Part shown: one piece after another, positions 1 to 9,187 of the stretch
Layout: each line of letters starts with the position of its first letter
How positions within the stretch are numbered: position 1 is the first letter of the stretch
Assembly (NCBI GenBank): GCA_035628995.1
Contig: DASPIR010000030.1
Coordinates: 1-64,000 of the forward strand
Direction of reading: 5' to 3'
Length of the DNA stretch: 64,000 bases
Source of the DNA: Clostridia bacterium
GTDB lineage: Bacteria; Bacillota; Clostridia; Lutisporales; Lutisporaceae
Position numbers and translations under genes: made by a program
The notes under the pieces: generated by a model
Databases searched by the model: none
Seen by the model: the letters and a program-made list of their open reading frames with translations, nothing else
Told to the model about the DNA's origin: nothing

Positions 1-232
1 TTGTATATCAGCGAACACTTATAAGTCTTTGGGTAACAGAATAGAGCTTGATACGTAGGAAAATCCGTAAGATTTACGTGATGTAAATCTAGCACATACC
101 AACAGGACGTTGGGTTTATGTGCGTTAGGATTTTACAAGTAGCAAGCTCTAATTCTGTCCAAAGCTTATATTGTGTGAGTCGATATACAAAGTTAATGCT
201 CTTATGTTGCTATACATGGCTGTCCTTGTTTT
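1..232. repeat. Right part of a composite palindromic element (copy 1, cut by window start)
   Basis: Bases 1-200 match 9469-9668 with only three differences that I could find (at 65, 129 and 142). The outer right end (209-232) is a more diverged copy of 9677-9701. The segment folds on itself: the outer arms around 1-33 and 165-195 are complementary, inner arms pair ACAGAAT/AGAGCTTG with CAAGCTCT/ATTCTGT, and two terminal hairpins are AGATTTAC/GTAAATCT and GCACATA-CCAAC/GTTGG-TATGTGC. It carries no convincing reading frame. The left half of the element lies outside the window. No transposase or target duplication is visible, so whether it is a MITE or a structured RNA gene is open. Confidence 0.85.
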
Positions 233-316
233 CAACTCTAATGAGCCAAGTTAGACATTCAGACAGCAATCATGTTGTATTTGCTCATGAAAGCATTATG
301 TCAACTATATAGCGAA

Positions 317-345
317 TTGTCTTTTGGTAAATAATCCGATAGAAT
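317..345 (+). promoter_or_regulatory. Candidate sigma-A promoter for sbcDC
   Basis: TTGTCT at 317-322 and TAGAAT at 340-345 are separated by 17 bases. The site lies between repeat copy 1 and the heptad repeat, about 185 bases before sbcD, so the leader transcript would contain the heptad array. Confidence 0.5.
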
Positions 346-399
346 ATAGATATATGCAATATGATTATGAATTTACATTTTAGCCATATATTAGTTGAG

Positions 400-512
400 G
401 AGTACAAGACTGCGAAGGCTTTTCTTGAACCACGCGCAACTCGAAACGCGAAACGAGCAACCAGACCCAATAGGAATACCAAAGATTTGCACGAGCCACG
501 GGGCACGGGCCA
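400..512. repeat. Degenerate 7-base tandem repeat array upstream of sbcD
   Basis: Units such as CGAAACG/CGAAACG (around 440-455) and CACGAGC, CACGGGG, CACGGGC (490-510) recur with a 7-base period. A unit-flanking motif, CCCAATAGGAATACC, sits near 465-480. The same arrangement is seen at 54.3, 58.0 and 59.3 kb. The frame of sbcD stays open through the array, but the resulting Arg/Lys-rich residues are not part of the SbcD fold, so I treat this as non-coding leader. Confidence 0.7.
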
Positions 513-528
513 AATAAGGAGGAAAGCC

Positions 529-1812
529 ATGAGAATACTTCACACATCAGACTGGCATCTGGGCAAGACCCTTGAGAACATAAACAGGATAGAAGAGCAG
601 AGACAGTTTATAGACGAGCTATGTGGAATTGCAGAAAGCGAAGCAGTTGATTTGGTGCTTGTGGCTGGTGATATTTTTGATACATATAACCCGTCTTCTG
701 CGGCTGAGGAATTGTTTTACGATGCAGTGGACAGATTGAATGCCAAGGGTACAAGGGCAGTTGTCGTAATTGCAGGTAATCACGACAGTCCTGACAGGCT
801 GTGCGCAGCCAGCCCTCTGGCATATAAGAACGGAATAGTATTACTGGGATATCCGGGAAGTGATGCTGCAGTATATGGAGCCTATAGCAGGGAAGGTCAC
901 CCCCGATCTTCCGTAATACTGCAAGCAGGTCCGGGATGGCTGGAGCTAAAGCTTGGGGGATTAGAGCACAGCGCTGTTATAATAGCCCTTCCATACCCGT
1001 CTGAAAGCAGGCTTGAGCAGCTTTTGTCAATCGAGTCGCAGGAAGACAAGCTTCAAGAGGCTTATTCTGATAAAATTGCAGAATTGCTGCGCCATTTGAG
1101 CAGCAACTTCAGAGAAGATACAGTGAACCTTGTTGTCAGCCATTTGTACCTCAGAGAGGGTATGACATCAGACTCTGAAAGGCAGCTTGGGGGAGCTTTG
1201 GTTGTAGATCCTTGTTTGCTCCCGGATAATGCTCATTTCATAGCGTTGGGACACCTGCACAGACCGCAGAGGATAAAAAGCTCACCGTCACCTGCATATT
1301 ACTCAGGCTCTCCTATAGCATACAGCTTTTCTGAGACTGATTACAGCAAGCTGGTATACATTGTGGATGCAGTTCCGGGCAAGGTCTCGGAGGTTAAGGA
1401 GGTATACCTCAATTCAGGGAAGCAATTGAAGCAGTGGAAGGCAAAAAACGGAATAGAGGAAGCTTTAAGGTGGTGTGAAGAGGGTAGAGACCCGAATGCC
1501 TGGATAGATCTTGAGATACACACAGACAGGGCACTCACATTGGAGGAGCAGAAAAGGCTTAGGGAGCTCAATCCCGGAATCATAAACATCAGACCGGTTG
1601 TAACGGATGAAAAGGACAGTGTAATAAGCTTTGAAAGCCGGGAAGGAAAAAGAATAGAGGAGCTTTTTAAGGATTATTACAGGTACAAGACAGGTATGGA
1701 GGCAGCTGAGGAAATGCTGGAAACCTTCATTGAAGTAGTTAATGGAGACTTTGAAGGGGAAAATGAAGAAATGCTGCTTGGGGGTGAAGATATTGAGACC
1801 CAGGTATCTTGA
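529..1812 (+). CDS. sbcD: Exonuclease subunit SbcD (Mre11-type nuclease)
   Basis: This is the metallophosphoesterase subunit of the SbcCD complex, which cuts hairpins and DNA ends during repair and replication. The 427-residue protein has the family motifs in order: DWHLGK near residue 8, GDIFD near 47, GNHDS near 82, SHLYL near 205 and GHLH near 240, so the two-metal site looks complete. I place the start at ATG 529 because an AGGAGG-type site lies just upstream and MRILHTSDWHLG is the normal SbcD beginning. The frame is open back to 361, but that part only reads through the heptad repeat. It overlaps sbcC, so the two are translationally coupled. Confidence 0.95.
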   Translation: MRILHTSDWHLGKTLENINRIEEQRQFIDELCGIAESEAVDLVLVAGDIFDTYNPSSAAEELFYDAVDRLNAKGTRAVVVIAGNHDSPDRLCAASPLAYKNGIVLLGYPGSDAAVYGAYSREGHPRSSVILQAGPGWLELKLGGLEHSAVIIALPYPSESRLEQLLSIESQEDKLQEAYSDKIAELLRHLSSNFREDTVNLVVSHLYLREGMTSDSERQLGGALVVDPCLLPDNAHFIALGHLHRPQRIKSSPSPAYYSGSPIAYSFSETDYSKLVYIVDAVPGKVSEVKEVYLNSGKQLKQWKAKNGIEEALRWCEEGRDPNAWIDLEIHTDRALTLEEQKRLRELNPGIINIRPVVTDEKDSVISFESREGKRIEELFKDYYRYKTGMEAAEEMLETFIEVVNGDFEGENEEMLLGGEDIETQVS

Positions 1813-4800
1813 GATAGAGGGGCTGCAAAGCTTCAAAGAGTCACAGACTGTAGATTTTGACAAACTTGGAGAAACAGGTCTGTTTGGCATATTCGGACCC
1901 ACGGGCAGTGGAAAGTCAACAATTCTGGATGCAATAACCCTGGCCTTGTATGGCAACGTGCAAAGGGCAAACAGGGGCACCCAGGGTATAATAAACATGT
2001 CTGCGACAAATATGAGGGTATCCTTTACCTTTGATCTGGTTAAGTCAAATGAGAGAAAGACTTATAAAGTAGAGCGGGTTTATAGAAGAAAGAAGGACTC
2101 GGAAAGCTCCATAGAATCAAGAGTCGCAAGATTGCTTGAGCTTGGAGCTTCCGGTGATGTTGTTATTGCAGATAAACAAGGAGAAGTAAACGAGGCAGTA
2201 ATTGAGCTTATCGGATTGCAGTTCGACGACTTTACCCGTTCTGTTGTGCTGCCGCAGAATAAATTCCAGGAGTTTCTTCTGTCGCCAAAGGCCGAAAAGA
2301 CTAAGATGCTTGAGCGTATATTCTACCTTGAGGAGTATGGCAGAGAGCTAATGGATAAGGTAAACAGGAAGCTCGGAAGGATAAGGAACAAGCTTTCGGG
2401 GATTGAAGGGGCGCTATCCGTATTGGGTGGTATCTCTGAGACTTCACTGAAAGAAGCAGAAGCTGCGTTTGGCGCATCAATAGAGCATAGAAAGGGCATG
2501 GATGACTCCTTAAAAGCTTCTGAAGCAGAATATAGCGAAGCCAAAGAGGTGTGGGAGCTTTCCATAGAATTGCAGGGGGCAGTACTGAAGCAACAGGAGC
2601 TGCAAAGCAAAGCAGCAGAAATTGATTCTATAAGGAGCCGCTGCAAAAGGGCTTTGGCGGCGCAGAGCCTCACTGATACCATAAGTGATCTTAGAAAAAC
2701 AGAAATAGAATTGAAGAGAACGGCAGAAGGACTGGAAAAGCTGGAAACAGGCCTTGCAGAGTTGAGCGGCCAGCTGGAAAAGAGCAAAGGCGAGCTTGAG
2801 AAGGCAAGCGCATTAAGGCAGGAAAGGATTCCTGTGCTTGTAGAGCATAGGACTAAGCTTGCAAAAGCGCTGCAGACAAAAAGTGAGCTTGAGAAAATGG
2901 AGGAAACCCTTCAGAGGCTTAGAAACGAGCACATGCTGCTTAAAAAAAAGGTGGACCATTGGGATGAGATCATAGCAGCGCACAAATCGAAGCTTGAAGA
3001 GGTCCTGGGAAAAGTGGCGGAGAAGAAAGCTCATGCTGAGGCCTTAAAGTTCGATGTAAGTTATAGAGATAAAGTGCAGAAAGGAGCCGCTCTGGAGGAA
3101 GAGCTGGATCGCTCGCAAAAGGCGAAGGAACAACAGAAAAGCCGGTGCGATGAGCTTTCGAATGCTATTGAACGACAAGAGAGTGAGCTTGGAGGCTTAG
3201 AAAAGTCAGGTCTCAAATTATATAGTGAAATGGAAGCGGCGAGAGCTTTATATAATCAGCACAAGGGAATTAAGCGGTGGGACAGGAATGACATACTAAA
3301 AGCTGAGACAAGATATTATGCTATAAAGTCAATCACTGATGCTCTGAAGCTCAAGCACAGAGATGTTGAGCAGTTAGAGCTGAAGCTGTCTGAATATAAT
3401 AAGCAGCTTCAAGCGCTGGAGAGGAAAATGCATGGACTTAGTATCCAGAAGGCGGATAATCAAGGGGAGCTTGACAAGAGTCGAACTTCCCTTGAGGAGA
3501 AGAAGAAGGAGCAGGAGAGGAATACTGCGCTGTTATTGGCGCAGAACCTGAAGGAGAATGAGCCGTGTCCTGTTTGCGGGTCTACGGCACATCCACATCC
3601 GGCTGCTCATTTAGAGGGTGCTGATGCAGCAACAAGCGTAGAGGCAGTCAAAGAACTGAATTCCATGATTGAAAAGCTCGATTTGGAATGCAGAGTTCTG
3701 GAAAATGAAGGCATAAAGCTTTCTGAACAGCATAATAATTTAAGAAATCAAAAAGAAGCCTTGAGGGCTGATGTAATAGCTAAGCAAGATGAGCAAAAGG
3801 AGCTGCAGAACAAGCTCCCTGAAGAATATCAGGAATTGTCCATTACTTTGATAGAGGGCACTCTTGATAAAATGTCGGGAGAGAAGCAGGAAAGGCTCAA
3901 GGCTATCGAAGATTGGGAGAACAAGCTTGTGGATTTGGAAGCAGCACAGAAAAAGGCAGCTGAAGAGTATAACCTTTACCAGGTGGAAAGCAGCGGAAAG
4001 CGCTCGCAGCTTGAAGCAAACAGGAAGCACCTTGAGGAGCTGAGGAAGGTTTATATTGAGGTTGAGAAGGATTGCTGCACTAAGAAGGAAGCCTATGATG
4101 GTATTGTAAGGAGCTTGGGAGTTAGCAGTATGAATGGTGAGCTGCGAAGAATACAGAACAATGACCGTGAGGCGGAGAGCCTTCATAGAGAGATAGAAAG
4201 CCTTGAAAATAGTGTGGCAGGGAAAAGAAAAGAAATAGAGAAAGCTGAAGAGTCGAAAGCACTTGATATGGAGAAGCTTTCTGAAAATACGGCTGAGGGC
4301 AGAGGTTTCAAATACCAGAAGGAGGAGAAGGAGAAAGAAATCCAAGCTCTAATAGGAAATAAGGATATAAAGACAGAAATGGCAAAGACCGAGGAAGAAA
4401 TGGATTCCTTAACCGGGGGGGAACAAAAAGCTCAGGAATACGTCAATATTGTCAGGGAAAGATACGAAAAGACTATTAAGGATAAAAAGGTATTTGAGAA
4501 GCAGAGGGAGATATATGAAGAAAAGCTGAGGAGTGATACTGAGAGGCTGGAAAAGGGGCTTGTGGACAAAGGTTTCATTTCGGTGCAAGCGGTAGAGGAT
4601 GCGTTTATACCGAAGGAAAGCTTGGAACAACAGGAAACCACAGTAAAGGAATACGAAGAGCAAGTGAGCAGCAGACAAGCACACAAAGCGTTAATAGATA
4701 AGAAGCTGTCAGGAAGGAGCATCACAGAAGATCTGTGGAGGGAAATCAGCCTCAGGTATGAGGAGCTGAAGCTCGAAAAGGAAAATAGTATAGCGATATA

Positions 4801-5401
4801 TGAAAGTGCGAAAAACAGGTTTGAAACAATCAAGTCCAATTATGCAAATTGGCTTTCCCTTGGTAAGGAGCTGCAGGAGCACTCCAGAAAAAAAGAGCAT
4901 CTCGAGCAGTTTAAGAATCTTCTTAAAGGCAATGGCTTTATAGAGTATATATCTGAGGAACGTCTAAGGTACATAGCGAAGGAAGCCTCTGAAACATTAG
5001 GCACTCTGACCAGACATAGGTATGGCCTGGAATTGGATATGGAGAATGGGTTTGTTATCAGGGATGACTCTAACGGGGGAATGCGCAGGCTTGTAACCTC
5101 GCTGTCCGGGGGTGAAACATTTTTGGCCTCTCTGGCACTTGCCCTTGCGTTATCATCTCAGATACAGCTCAAAGGACAGAGCCCGCTTGAGTTCTTTTTC
5201 CTTGACGAAGGCTTCGGAACGTTAGACAGCAGTCTTCTCGATACAGTAATAGATGCACTGGAAAGATTGAGCACCCAGAAAAGAGTAATCGGGCTTATCA
5301 GTCATGTGCCGGAAATGAAGAGCAGGATTACAAGGAGACTTGTAGTGGAAGCTCCGGTCATCAATGTTTCAGGAAGCAGGGTTTCTATAGAAAAGGCTTA
5401 A
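1793..5401 (+). CDS. sbcC: Exonuclease subunit SbcC (Rad50-type ATPase)
   Basis: This is the SMC-like ATPase partner of SbcD. The N-terminus carries a Walker A motif (GPTGSGKST) within the first 50 residues. Long coiled-coil arms follow, with a zinc hook CPVCG at about residue 592, and the C-terminal ATPase half has the signature LSGGETF and Walker B FFFLDEGFGTLD. Its length of about 1202 residues is normal for the family. The likely start is TTG 1793 behind GGGGGTGAAG, giving LRPRYLEIEGLQSF. ATG 1742 is an alternative that adds 17 unconserved residues. It overlaps the end of sbcD by 20 bases. Confidence 0.95.
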   Translation: MRPRYLEIEGLQSFKESQTVDFDKLGETGLFGIFGPTGSGKSTILDAITLALYGNVQRANRGTQGIINMSATNMRVSFTFDLVKSNERKTYKVERVYRRKKDSESSIESRVARLLELGASGDVVIADKQGEVNEAVIELIGLQFDDFTRSVVLPQNKFQEFLLSPKAEKTKMLERIFYLEEYGRELMDKVNRKLGRIRNKLSGIEGALSVLGGISETSLKEAEAAFGASIEHRKGMDDSLKASEAEYSEAKEVWELSIELQGAVLKQQELQSKAAEIDSIRSRCKRALAAQSLTDTISDLRKTEIELKRTAEGLEKLETGLAELSGQLEKSKGELEKASALRQERIPVLVEHRTKLAKALQTKSELEKMEETLQRLRNEHMLLKKKVDHWDEIIAAHKSKLEEVLGKVAEKKAHAEALKFDVSYRDKVQKGAALEEELDRSQKAKEQQKSRCDELSNAIERQESELGGLEKSGLKLYSEMEAARALYNQHKGIKRWDRNDILKAETRYYAIKSITDALKLKHRDVEQLELKLSEYNKQLQALERKMHGLSIQKADNQGELDKSRTSLEEKKKEQERNTALLLAQNLKENEPCPVCGSTAHPHPAAHLEGADAATSVEAVKELNSMIEKLDLECRVLENEGIKLSEQHNNLRNQKEALRADVIAKQDEQKELQNKLPEEYQELSITLIEGTLDKMSGEKQERLKAIEDWENKLVDLEAAQKKAAEEYNLYQVESSGKRSQLEANRKHLEELRKVYIEVEKDCCTKKEAYDGIVRSLGVSSMNGELRRIQNNDREAESLHREIESLENSVAGKRKEIEKAEESKALDMEKLSENTAEGRGFKYQKEEKEKEIQALIGNKDIKTEMAKTEEEMDSLTGGEQKAQEYVNIVRERYEKTIKDKKVFEKQREIYEEKLRSDTERLEKGLVDKGFISVQAVEDAFIPKESLEQQETTVKEYEEQVSSRQAHKALIDKKLSGRSITEDLWREISLRYEELKLEKENSIAIYESAKNRFETIKSNYANWLSLGKELQEHSRKKEHLEQFKNLLKGNGFIEYISEERLRYIAKEASETLGTLTRHRYGLELDMENGFVIRDDSNGGMRRLVTSLSGGETFLASLALALALSSQIQLKGQSPLEFFFLDEGFGTLDSSLLDTVIDALERLSTQKRVIGLISHVPEMKSRITRRLVVEAPVINVSGSRVSIEKA

Positions 5402-5481
5402 AAAATATGTCGGAAACTTGTTATTTCCCGGGAAATTTAAGAGAAAATGTTTAACCCGGTATTTATGTAAAGGAGGTAATT

Positions 5482-6222
5482 ATGAATCAGGAAAACAAAA
5501 AATACATTGCTTTAATTTTAGTTGCAGTTATACTCGCTGCAGGCCTTATAGCATCAACATTTATAGTAACTGATGGCTTGGTAGAGATAAAGGGGAACAG
5601 ATCTATAACCGTTGCGGGTTCTGCGAAACAGCAAATAAAGTCAGACCTTATCGTATGGAAAGGAAACTACTCCTGTCAGTCGAACTTGATGGCAGAGGCC
5701 TATGCCAAGCTTAAGGTAGACTCAGAAAAGGTAAGGAAGTATTTGCTGGGCAAAGGTCTCACTGAAAAGGACCTTGTATTCTCATCCATAGATACGAGCC
5801 CGGTATACGAGGTAAACTTCAATGGGCAGTATACTAATAATATCATTGCTTACAGGCTTAACCAGCGGGTAGAGATAAGCTCCAGCGATGTTGACAAGAT
5901 AAGCCAAATCTCAAGGGAAGCTACAGAGCTTATTAACGATGGAGTGGAGTTTCAATCCTATCCTCCTCAGTACTTCTATACCAAAATCGCTGACTTGAAG
6001 GTCAGCATGCTTGCAGAGGCTACCAAGGATGCAAAAAATAGGGCTGAGCAGATAGCTCAGAATACCGGCAGTAAAATAGGCGCCTTAAAATCAGCAAAAA
6101 TGGGTGTGTTCCAGATTACGCCTTTATATTCAACAGAAGTAGCTGATTACGGAATAAATGATACATCTTCACTGGAAAAAGAGATAACTGCTGTAGTAAC
6201 GTGCACCTTCGAAATGAAATAG
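5482..6222 (+). CDS. SIMPL-domain (DUF541) membrane-anchored protein
   Basis: The 246-residue protein has one N-terminal membrane segment (about residues 8-28, YIALILVAVILAAGLIAS) followed by a SIMPL/DUF541 domain that begins ITVAGSAKQQIKSD. Proteins of this family are periplasmic or surface-exposed and form oligomeric beta structures. Their role in Gram-positives is unknown. The start follows AAAGGAGGTAATT with ideal spacing. It lies 80 bases after sbcC and 21 bases before the DJ-1 gene, so it could share their transcript, but I see no functional link. Confidence 0.8.
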   Translation: MNQENKKYIALILVAVILAAGLIASTFIVTDGLVEIKGNRSITVAGSAKQQIKSDLIVWKGNYSCQSNLMAEAYAKLKVDSEKVRKYLLGKGLTEKDLVFSSIDTSPVYEVNFNGQYTNNIIAYRLNQRVEISSSDVDKISQISREATELINDGVEFQSYPPQYFYTKIADLKVSMLAEATKDAKNRAEQIAQNTGSKIGALKSAKMGVFQITPLYSTEVADYGINDTSSLEKEITAVVTCTFEMK

Positions 6223-6243
6223 AGAAAAACAGGGGGTTAACAA

Positions 6244-6816
6244 ATGGGGAAAATACTATGTTTTGTTTACAATGATATGGCGGATTTTGAGCTTACACTG
6301 GCGACTCACTTTGCAGGCCATTATGCAGGCAGAGAGATAGTTCCTATAGCATACGATAAGGCTGCGGTTGCCGCAAAACCCGGACTGCTTTATTTTCCGA
6401 AGGCAACAGTCACGGAAGCTTTACAGCTTGAGGATGTGGATGGTCTGATTATTCCTGGAGGCTGGAACAGCGAGCAAAGACCAGAGCTTACTGAGCTTAT
6501 TAGAAGGCTTGACGGAGAAAACAAGCTATTGGCTGCTATATGTGCTGGACCTCAGTATTTTGCGAGGGCTGGAGTGCTGGGAAACCACAAGTATACTACT
6601 ACTCTTACAACTGAAGAATTGAAGGAAAGCGGGGAAGTGGATTTCTTTCCTAGATATAACTTCCTGGATGAGAAAATAGTGAGAGACAGGAATATGATAA
6701 CAGCAGTAGGTGTTGCATTCGTAGATTTTGCGGTGGAAATCGGTGACTATTTGGGAATATATGAGAAACCAGAAGAAAAGAAAGAATATTCAGATGCATA
6801 TAAGGGACTCTTATAA
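6244..6816 (+). CDS. DJ-1/PfpI family protein
   Basis: The 190-residue protein has the class I glutamine-amidotransferase-like fold of the DJ-1/PfpI group. The nucleophile elbow is LAAICAGPQYFARAG, with the conserved Cys in ICAGP, and an upstream LIIPGGW stretch carries part of the active site. Known relatives are deglycases, chaperones or proteases, and the sequence does not decide between these. A GGGGGTT site precedes the ATG. It is probably co-transcribed with the SIMPL gene. Confidence 0.8.
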   Translation: MGKILCFVYNDMADFELTLATHFAGHYAGREIVPIAYDKAAVAAKPGLLYFPKATVTEALQLEDVDGLIIPGGWNSEQRPELTELIRRLDGENKLLAAICAGPQYFARAGVLGNHKYTTTLTTEELKESGEVDFFPRYNFLDEKIVRDRNMITAVGVAFVDFAVEIGDYLGIYEKPEEKKEYSDAYKGLL

Positions 6817-6907
6817 CTCTAGGGATAGTATTTCGCCTTGCACGTCTTGTCTTGCTTCCAGGCATTTCCAGTGAGGTATGTAATAATTTGTGTTTGGTTA
6901 AAATAAT

Positions 6908-6937
6908 CCAGTAGTTACAATATTAAAATACTACTGG
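6908..6937. promoter_or_regulatory. Inverted repeat overlapping the ribosome site of the ferritin-like gene
   Basis: CCAGTAG (6908-6914) and CTACTGG (6931-6937) are perfect arms around a 16-base AT-rich spacer that contains TACAAT, a possible -10. The right arm runs into the GGAGG of the downstream gene. It could be a repressor operator or an RNA hairpin that hides the ribosome site. Confidence 0.4.
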
Positions 6938-6952
6938 AGGATTGATGCCTGT

Positions 6953-7465
6953 ATGGATAAAGTCAGCGGGATACTTAAGTTTGCAGCCAGGATGGAGAAG
7001 GATGCAAGGGATTTCTATAACTACTACGGGGATAAGGTGAAATCTAAGGAGTTAAGAGAAATATTCAACAAGATGGCTAGTATCGAAGAACTGCACCATG
7101 AGTATTTGACCAAACGGTATGAGGGGCTTATGCAAAAGGAACCGCCTAAGGAGCTGGCATGGAATATAGCCAGCGACCTTGCAATGAAAGACCCCCATAT
7201 TCTTGCGGATACCTCGAACATACTCGGGGAAAACGAGAATGGAATTTCTGACCTTATGGTTATTAGGATGGCATATCTCATCGAGAAGGAATTCGAGGAA
7301 TTCTACAAGAATGCGGTCAAAATTGCAGATGATGAGGTCGCCAAGAAAATTCTGACTGAGCTCTCAGTCTGGGAGGGTCAGCACAAGGATTACTTCGAGA
7401 AGCAGTATGAACAACTTCTTAGTAAGAACTGGGAAGATGCGGCATCTATACTGTTTGCAAAATAA
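6953..7465 (+). CDS. Ferritin-like / rubrerythrin-type diiron protein
   Basis: The 170-residue, all-helical protein has two E...ExxH sets typical of rubrerythrin-like four-helix bundles: E in FAARMEKDARDFY with EELHHEYL, and E in LIEKEFEEFY with WEGQHKDYF. These would bind a diiron centre. No C-terminal rubredoxin CxxC domain is present, so this is the rubredoxin-free type, probably acting in peroxide reduction or iron handling in an anaerobe. The start is ATG 6953 behind GGAGG at 6936-6940. A strong terminator follows, making it a single-gene unit. Confidence 0.8.
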   Translation: MDKVSGILKFAARMEKDARDFYNYYGDKVKSKELREIFNKMASIEELHHEYLTKRYEGLMQKEPPKELAWNIASDLAMKDPHILADTSNILGENENGISDLMVIRMAYLIEKEFEEFYKNAVKIADDEVAKKILTELSVWEGQHKDYFEKQYEQLLSKNWEDAASILFAK

Positions 7466-7472
7466 ACGCGAT

Positions 7473-7502
7473 AAAACGATACTTTTAAGTATCGTTTTTT
7501 TA
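7473..7502 (+). terminator. Rho-independent terminator
   Basis: Arms AAAACGATACTT and AAGTATCGTTTT form a near-perfect hairpin running into a T tract, eight bases after the stop of the ferritin-like gene. Confidence 0.9.
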
Positions 7503-7558
7503 TTGTTAATGGTGCACATATTCCACAACTATAAAATAATACAAGGGTCGAATACATT

Positions 7559-7587
7559 TTGACTTGAAGGAATAAATATAATAGAAT
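7559..7587 (+). promoter_or_regulatory. Candidate sigma-A promoter for the carboxypeptidase gene
   Basis: TTGACT (7559-7564) and TAGAAT (7582-7587) are spaced by 17 bases and lie about 45 bases before the TTG start. Confidence 0.6.
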
Positions 7588-7630
7588 TATAATATCAAAT
7601 TTAAATTCACCTGTAAGGGGAGGTAGTAAA

Positions 7631-9148
7631 TTGATCAAGGATTTGAATGAAATGAGAAATAGCTTTTTAGAGCTGGTGAAGAGGATTAAATACTATAATG
7701 ACGCATTGTCAGTACTTTATTGGGATCTAAGAACAGGAGCCCCAAGAAAAGGCGTACCCCAAAGGGCTGAAGTCATTGGCATGCTGTCAGCAGAAGCCTT
7801 CAAGCTTTCTACCTCGACTGAGATGGAGGAATACCTGGCATACTTTGATGAGCCTGGCAATAAGGTCAGGCTGGACCATATAATGAAAGCCGTAGTAAAG
7901 GAATGCAGGAAGGAATTTGATAAATACAAGAAAATTCCAGCAGATAAATATAAGGAATATGTGATACTGACGTCTGAAGCAGAATCTGTATGGGAGGAAG
8001 CAAAGAACAGCAGCGACTTCGAGTTGTTCAGGCCTTATCTTGAGAAAATAGTTGATTTCAACATGGAGTTCATTGAGCTATGGGGTTATAAGGATAATAA
8101 GTACAACACTCTGCTGGATTTCTATGAGCCAGGAATGACAGTTGACAAACTGGATCTGATATTTGATGAACTGCGAAGCAAGATAGTGCCTTTGGTAGCA
8201 AGGATAAAGGAGTCTCCTAACCAGCCTGAGGAGGAGTTGTTGAAGCAGTATTTTGATATGGCAAAGCAGGAGGAGTTCAGCCTGTATATACTGGAAATGA
8301 TGGGTTATGACTTTGAAGCGGGAAGGCTTGATGAAAGTGAGCATCCCTTCACTATTGGGATAGGTCCTGGAGATGTGAGAATAACCACTCACTACTATTC
8401 CAACGATTGCATCAGCGCCCTTATGAGTGCCTTGCATGAGGGGGGACACGCACTGTACGAGCAAAACATTTCTGATGAGTTAAATGGCACACCGCTTTAC
8501 ACCGGAACCTCCTCAGGAATACATGAGTCACAGTCAAGGTTCTGGGAAAACATAATCGGAAGAAGCCGCAGCTTCTGGGAAAGGTACTACGAGGAGCTTC
8601 AGAATGTATTCCCGGATCAGCTTAAGGATGTAGCTCTTGAGAAGTTCTATAGAGCCATAAACAAGGTGGAGCCCTCCCTTATCAGGGTTGAAGCTGATGA
8701 GGTCACATATAACCTCCACGTCATGATAAGGTATGAAATTGAGAAGGCTCTCATGAACAAGGAAATAAAGGTGTCAGACCTGCCAAGGGTCTGGAATGAG
8801 AAGATGCAGGAATATCTGGGGATAATGCCGCCTAATAATGCCCAAGGCGTCCTGCAGGATGTGCACTGGGCAGGAGGAAGCTTCGGATATTTCCCCTCCT
8901 ATGCCTTGGGCAACATCTATTCAGCACAGCTGTATAATACAGCAAGGAAGGAAATCAAGGATTTTGATGCGCTTGTGGAAAGCGGCGAGCTTATAAAGAT
9001 AAAAGAATGGCTTTCAGAAAAGATACACAAGTATGGCAAACTGCTTGAACCGTCAGAAATATTGAAGGAAGTCACCGGCGAGGAGATCAATCCCAAGTAC
9101 CTGATAGATTATCTGGAGAATAAATACAAGGAAATATATAAGCTCTAA
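7631..9148 (+). CDS. M32 family metallocarboxypeptidase (carboxypeptidase Taq type)
   Basis: This zinc carboxypeptidase removes C-terminal residues from peptides and probably acts in cytosolic peptide turnover. The 505-residue length fits the family. The metal site is HEGGHALYEQ (HExxH), followed by the conserved GIHESQSRFWEN stretch that supplies the third ligand region. Translation starts at TTG 7631 behind GGGGAGGT. It has its own promoter, and a palindromic element starts 39 bases after its stop. Confidence 0.93.
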   Translation: MIKDLNEMRNSFLELVKRIKYYNDALSVLYWDLRTGAPRKGVPQRAEVIGMLSAEAFKLSTSTEMEEYLAYFDEPGNKVRLDHIMKAVVKECRKEFDKYKKIPADKYKEYVILTSEAESVWEEAKNSSDFELFRPYLEKIVDFNMEFIELWGYKDNKYNTLLDFYEPGMTVDKLDLIFDELRSKIVPLVARIKESPNQPEEELLKQYFDMAKQEEFSLYILEMMGYDFEAGRLDESEHPFTIGIGPGDVRITTHYYSNDCISALMSALHEGGHALYEQNISDELNGTPLYTGTSSGIHESQSRFWENIIGRSRSFWERYYEELQNVFPDQLKDVALEKFYRAINKVEPSLIRVEADEVTYNLHVMIRYEIEKALMNKEIKVSDLPRVWNEKMQEYLGIMPPNNAQGVLQDVHWAGGSFGYFPSYALGNIYSAQLYNTARKEIKDFDALVESGELIKIKEWLSEKIHKYGKLLEPSEILKEVTGEEINPKYLIDYLENKYKEIYKL

Positions 9149-9187
9149 AAAATGCTGTCGTGAGTAAAAGCGGTTAATGATAAATCT

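Noticed and set aside
118-312. Short frame inside repeat copy 1 (and its twin at 9586-9783)
   Set aside because: It lies in a palindromic structure, has no ribosome site, and the two versions diverge in frame after the repeat ends.
400-512. CRISPR array
   Set aside because: Units are only 7 bases, contiguous and degenerate, with no spacers and no cas genes in the window.
361-528. Extended N-terminus of SbcD from ATG 361
   Set aside because: The frame is open, but it reads only through the heptad repeat, gives Arg-rich sequence without family similarity, and a strong ribosome site precedes ATG 529.
1465-1998. Long minus-strand frame opposite sbcD/sbcC
   Set aside because: It is a shadow of real plus-strand genes, with no ribosome site and low-complexity composition.
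3740-4345. Leu/Phe-rich minus-strand frame of 201 codons opposite sbcC
   Set aside because: Apparent membrane character comes from reading the Glu/Lys coiled-coil codons backwards.
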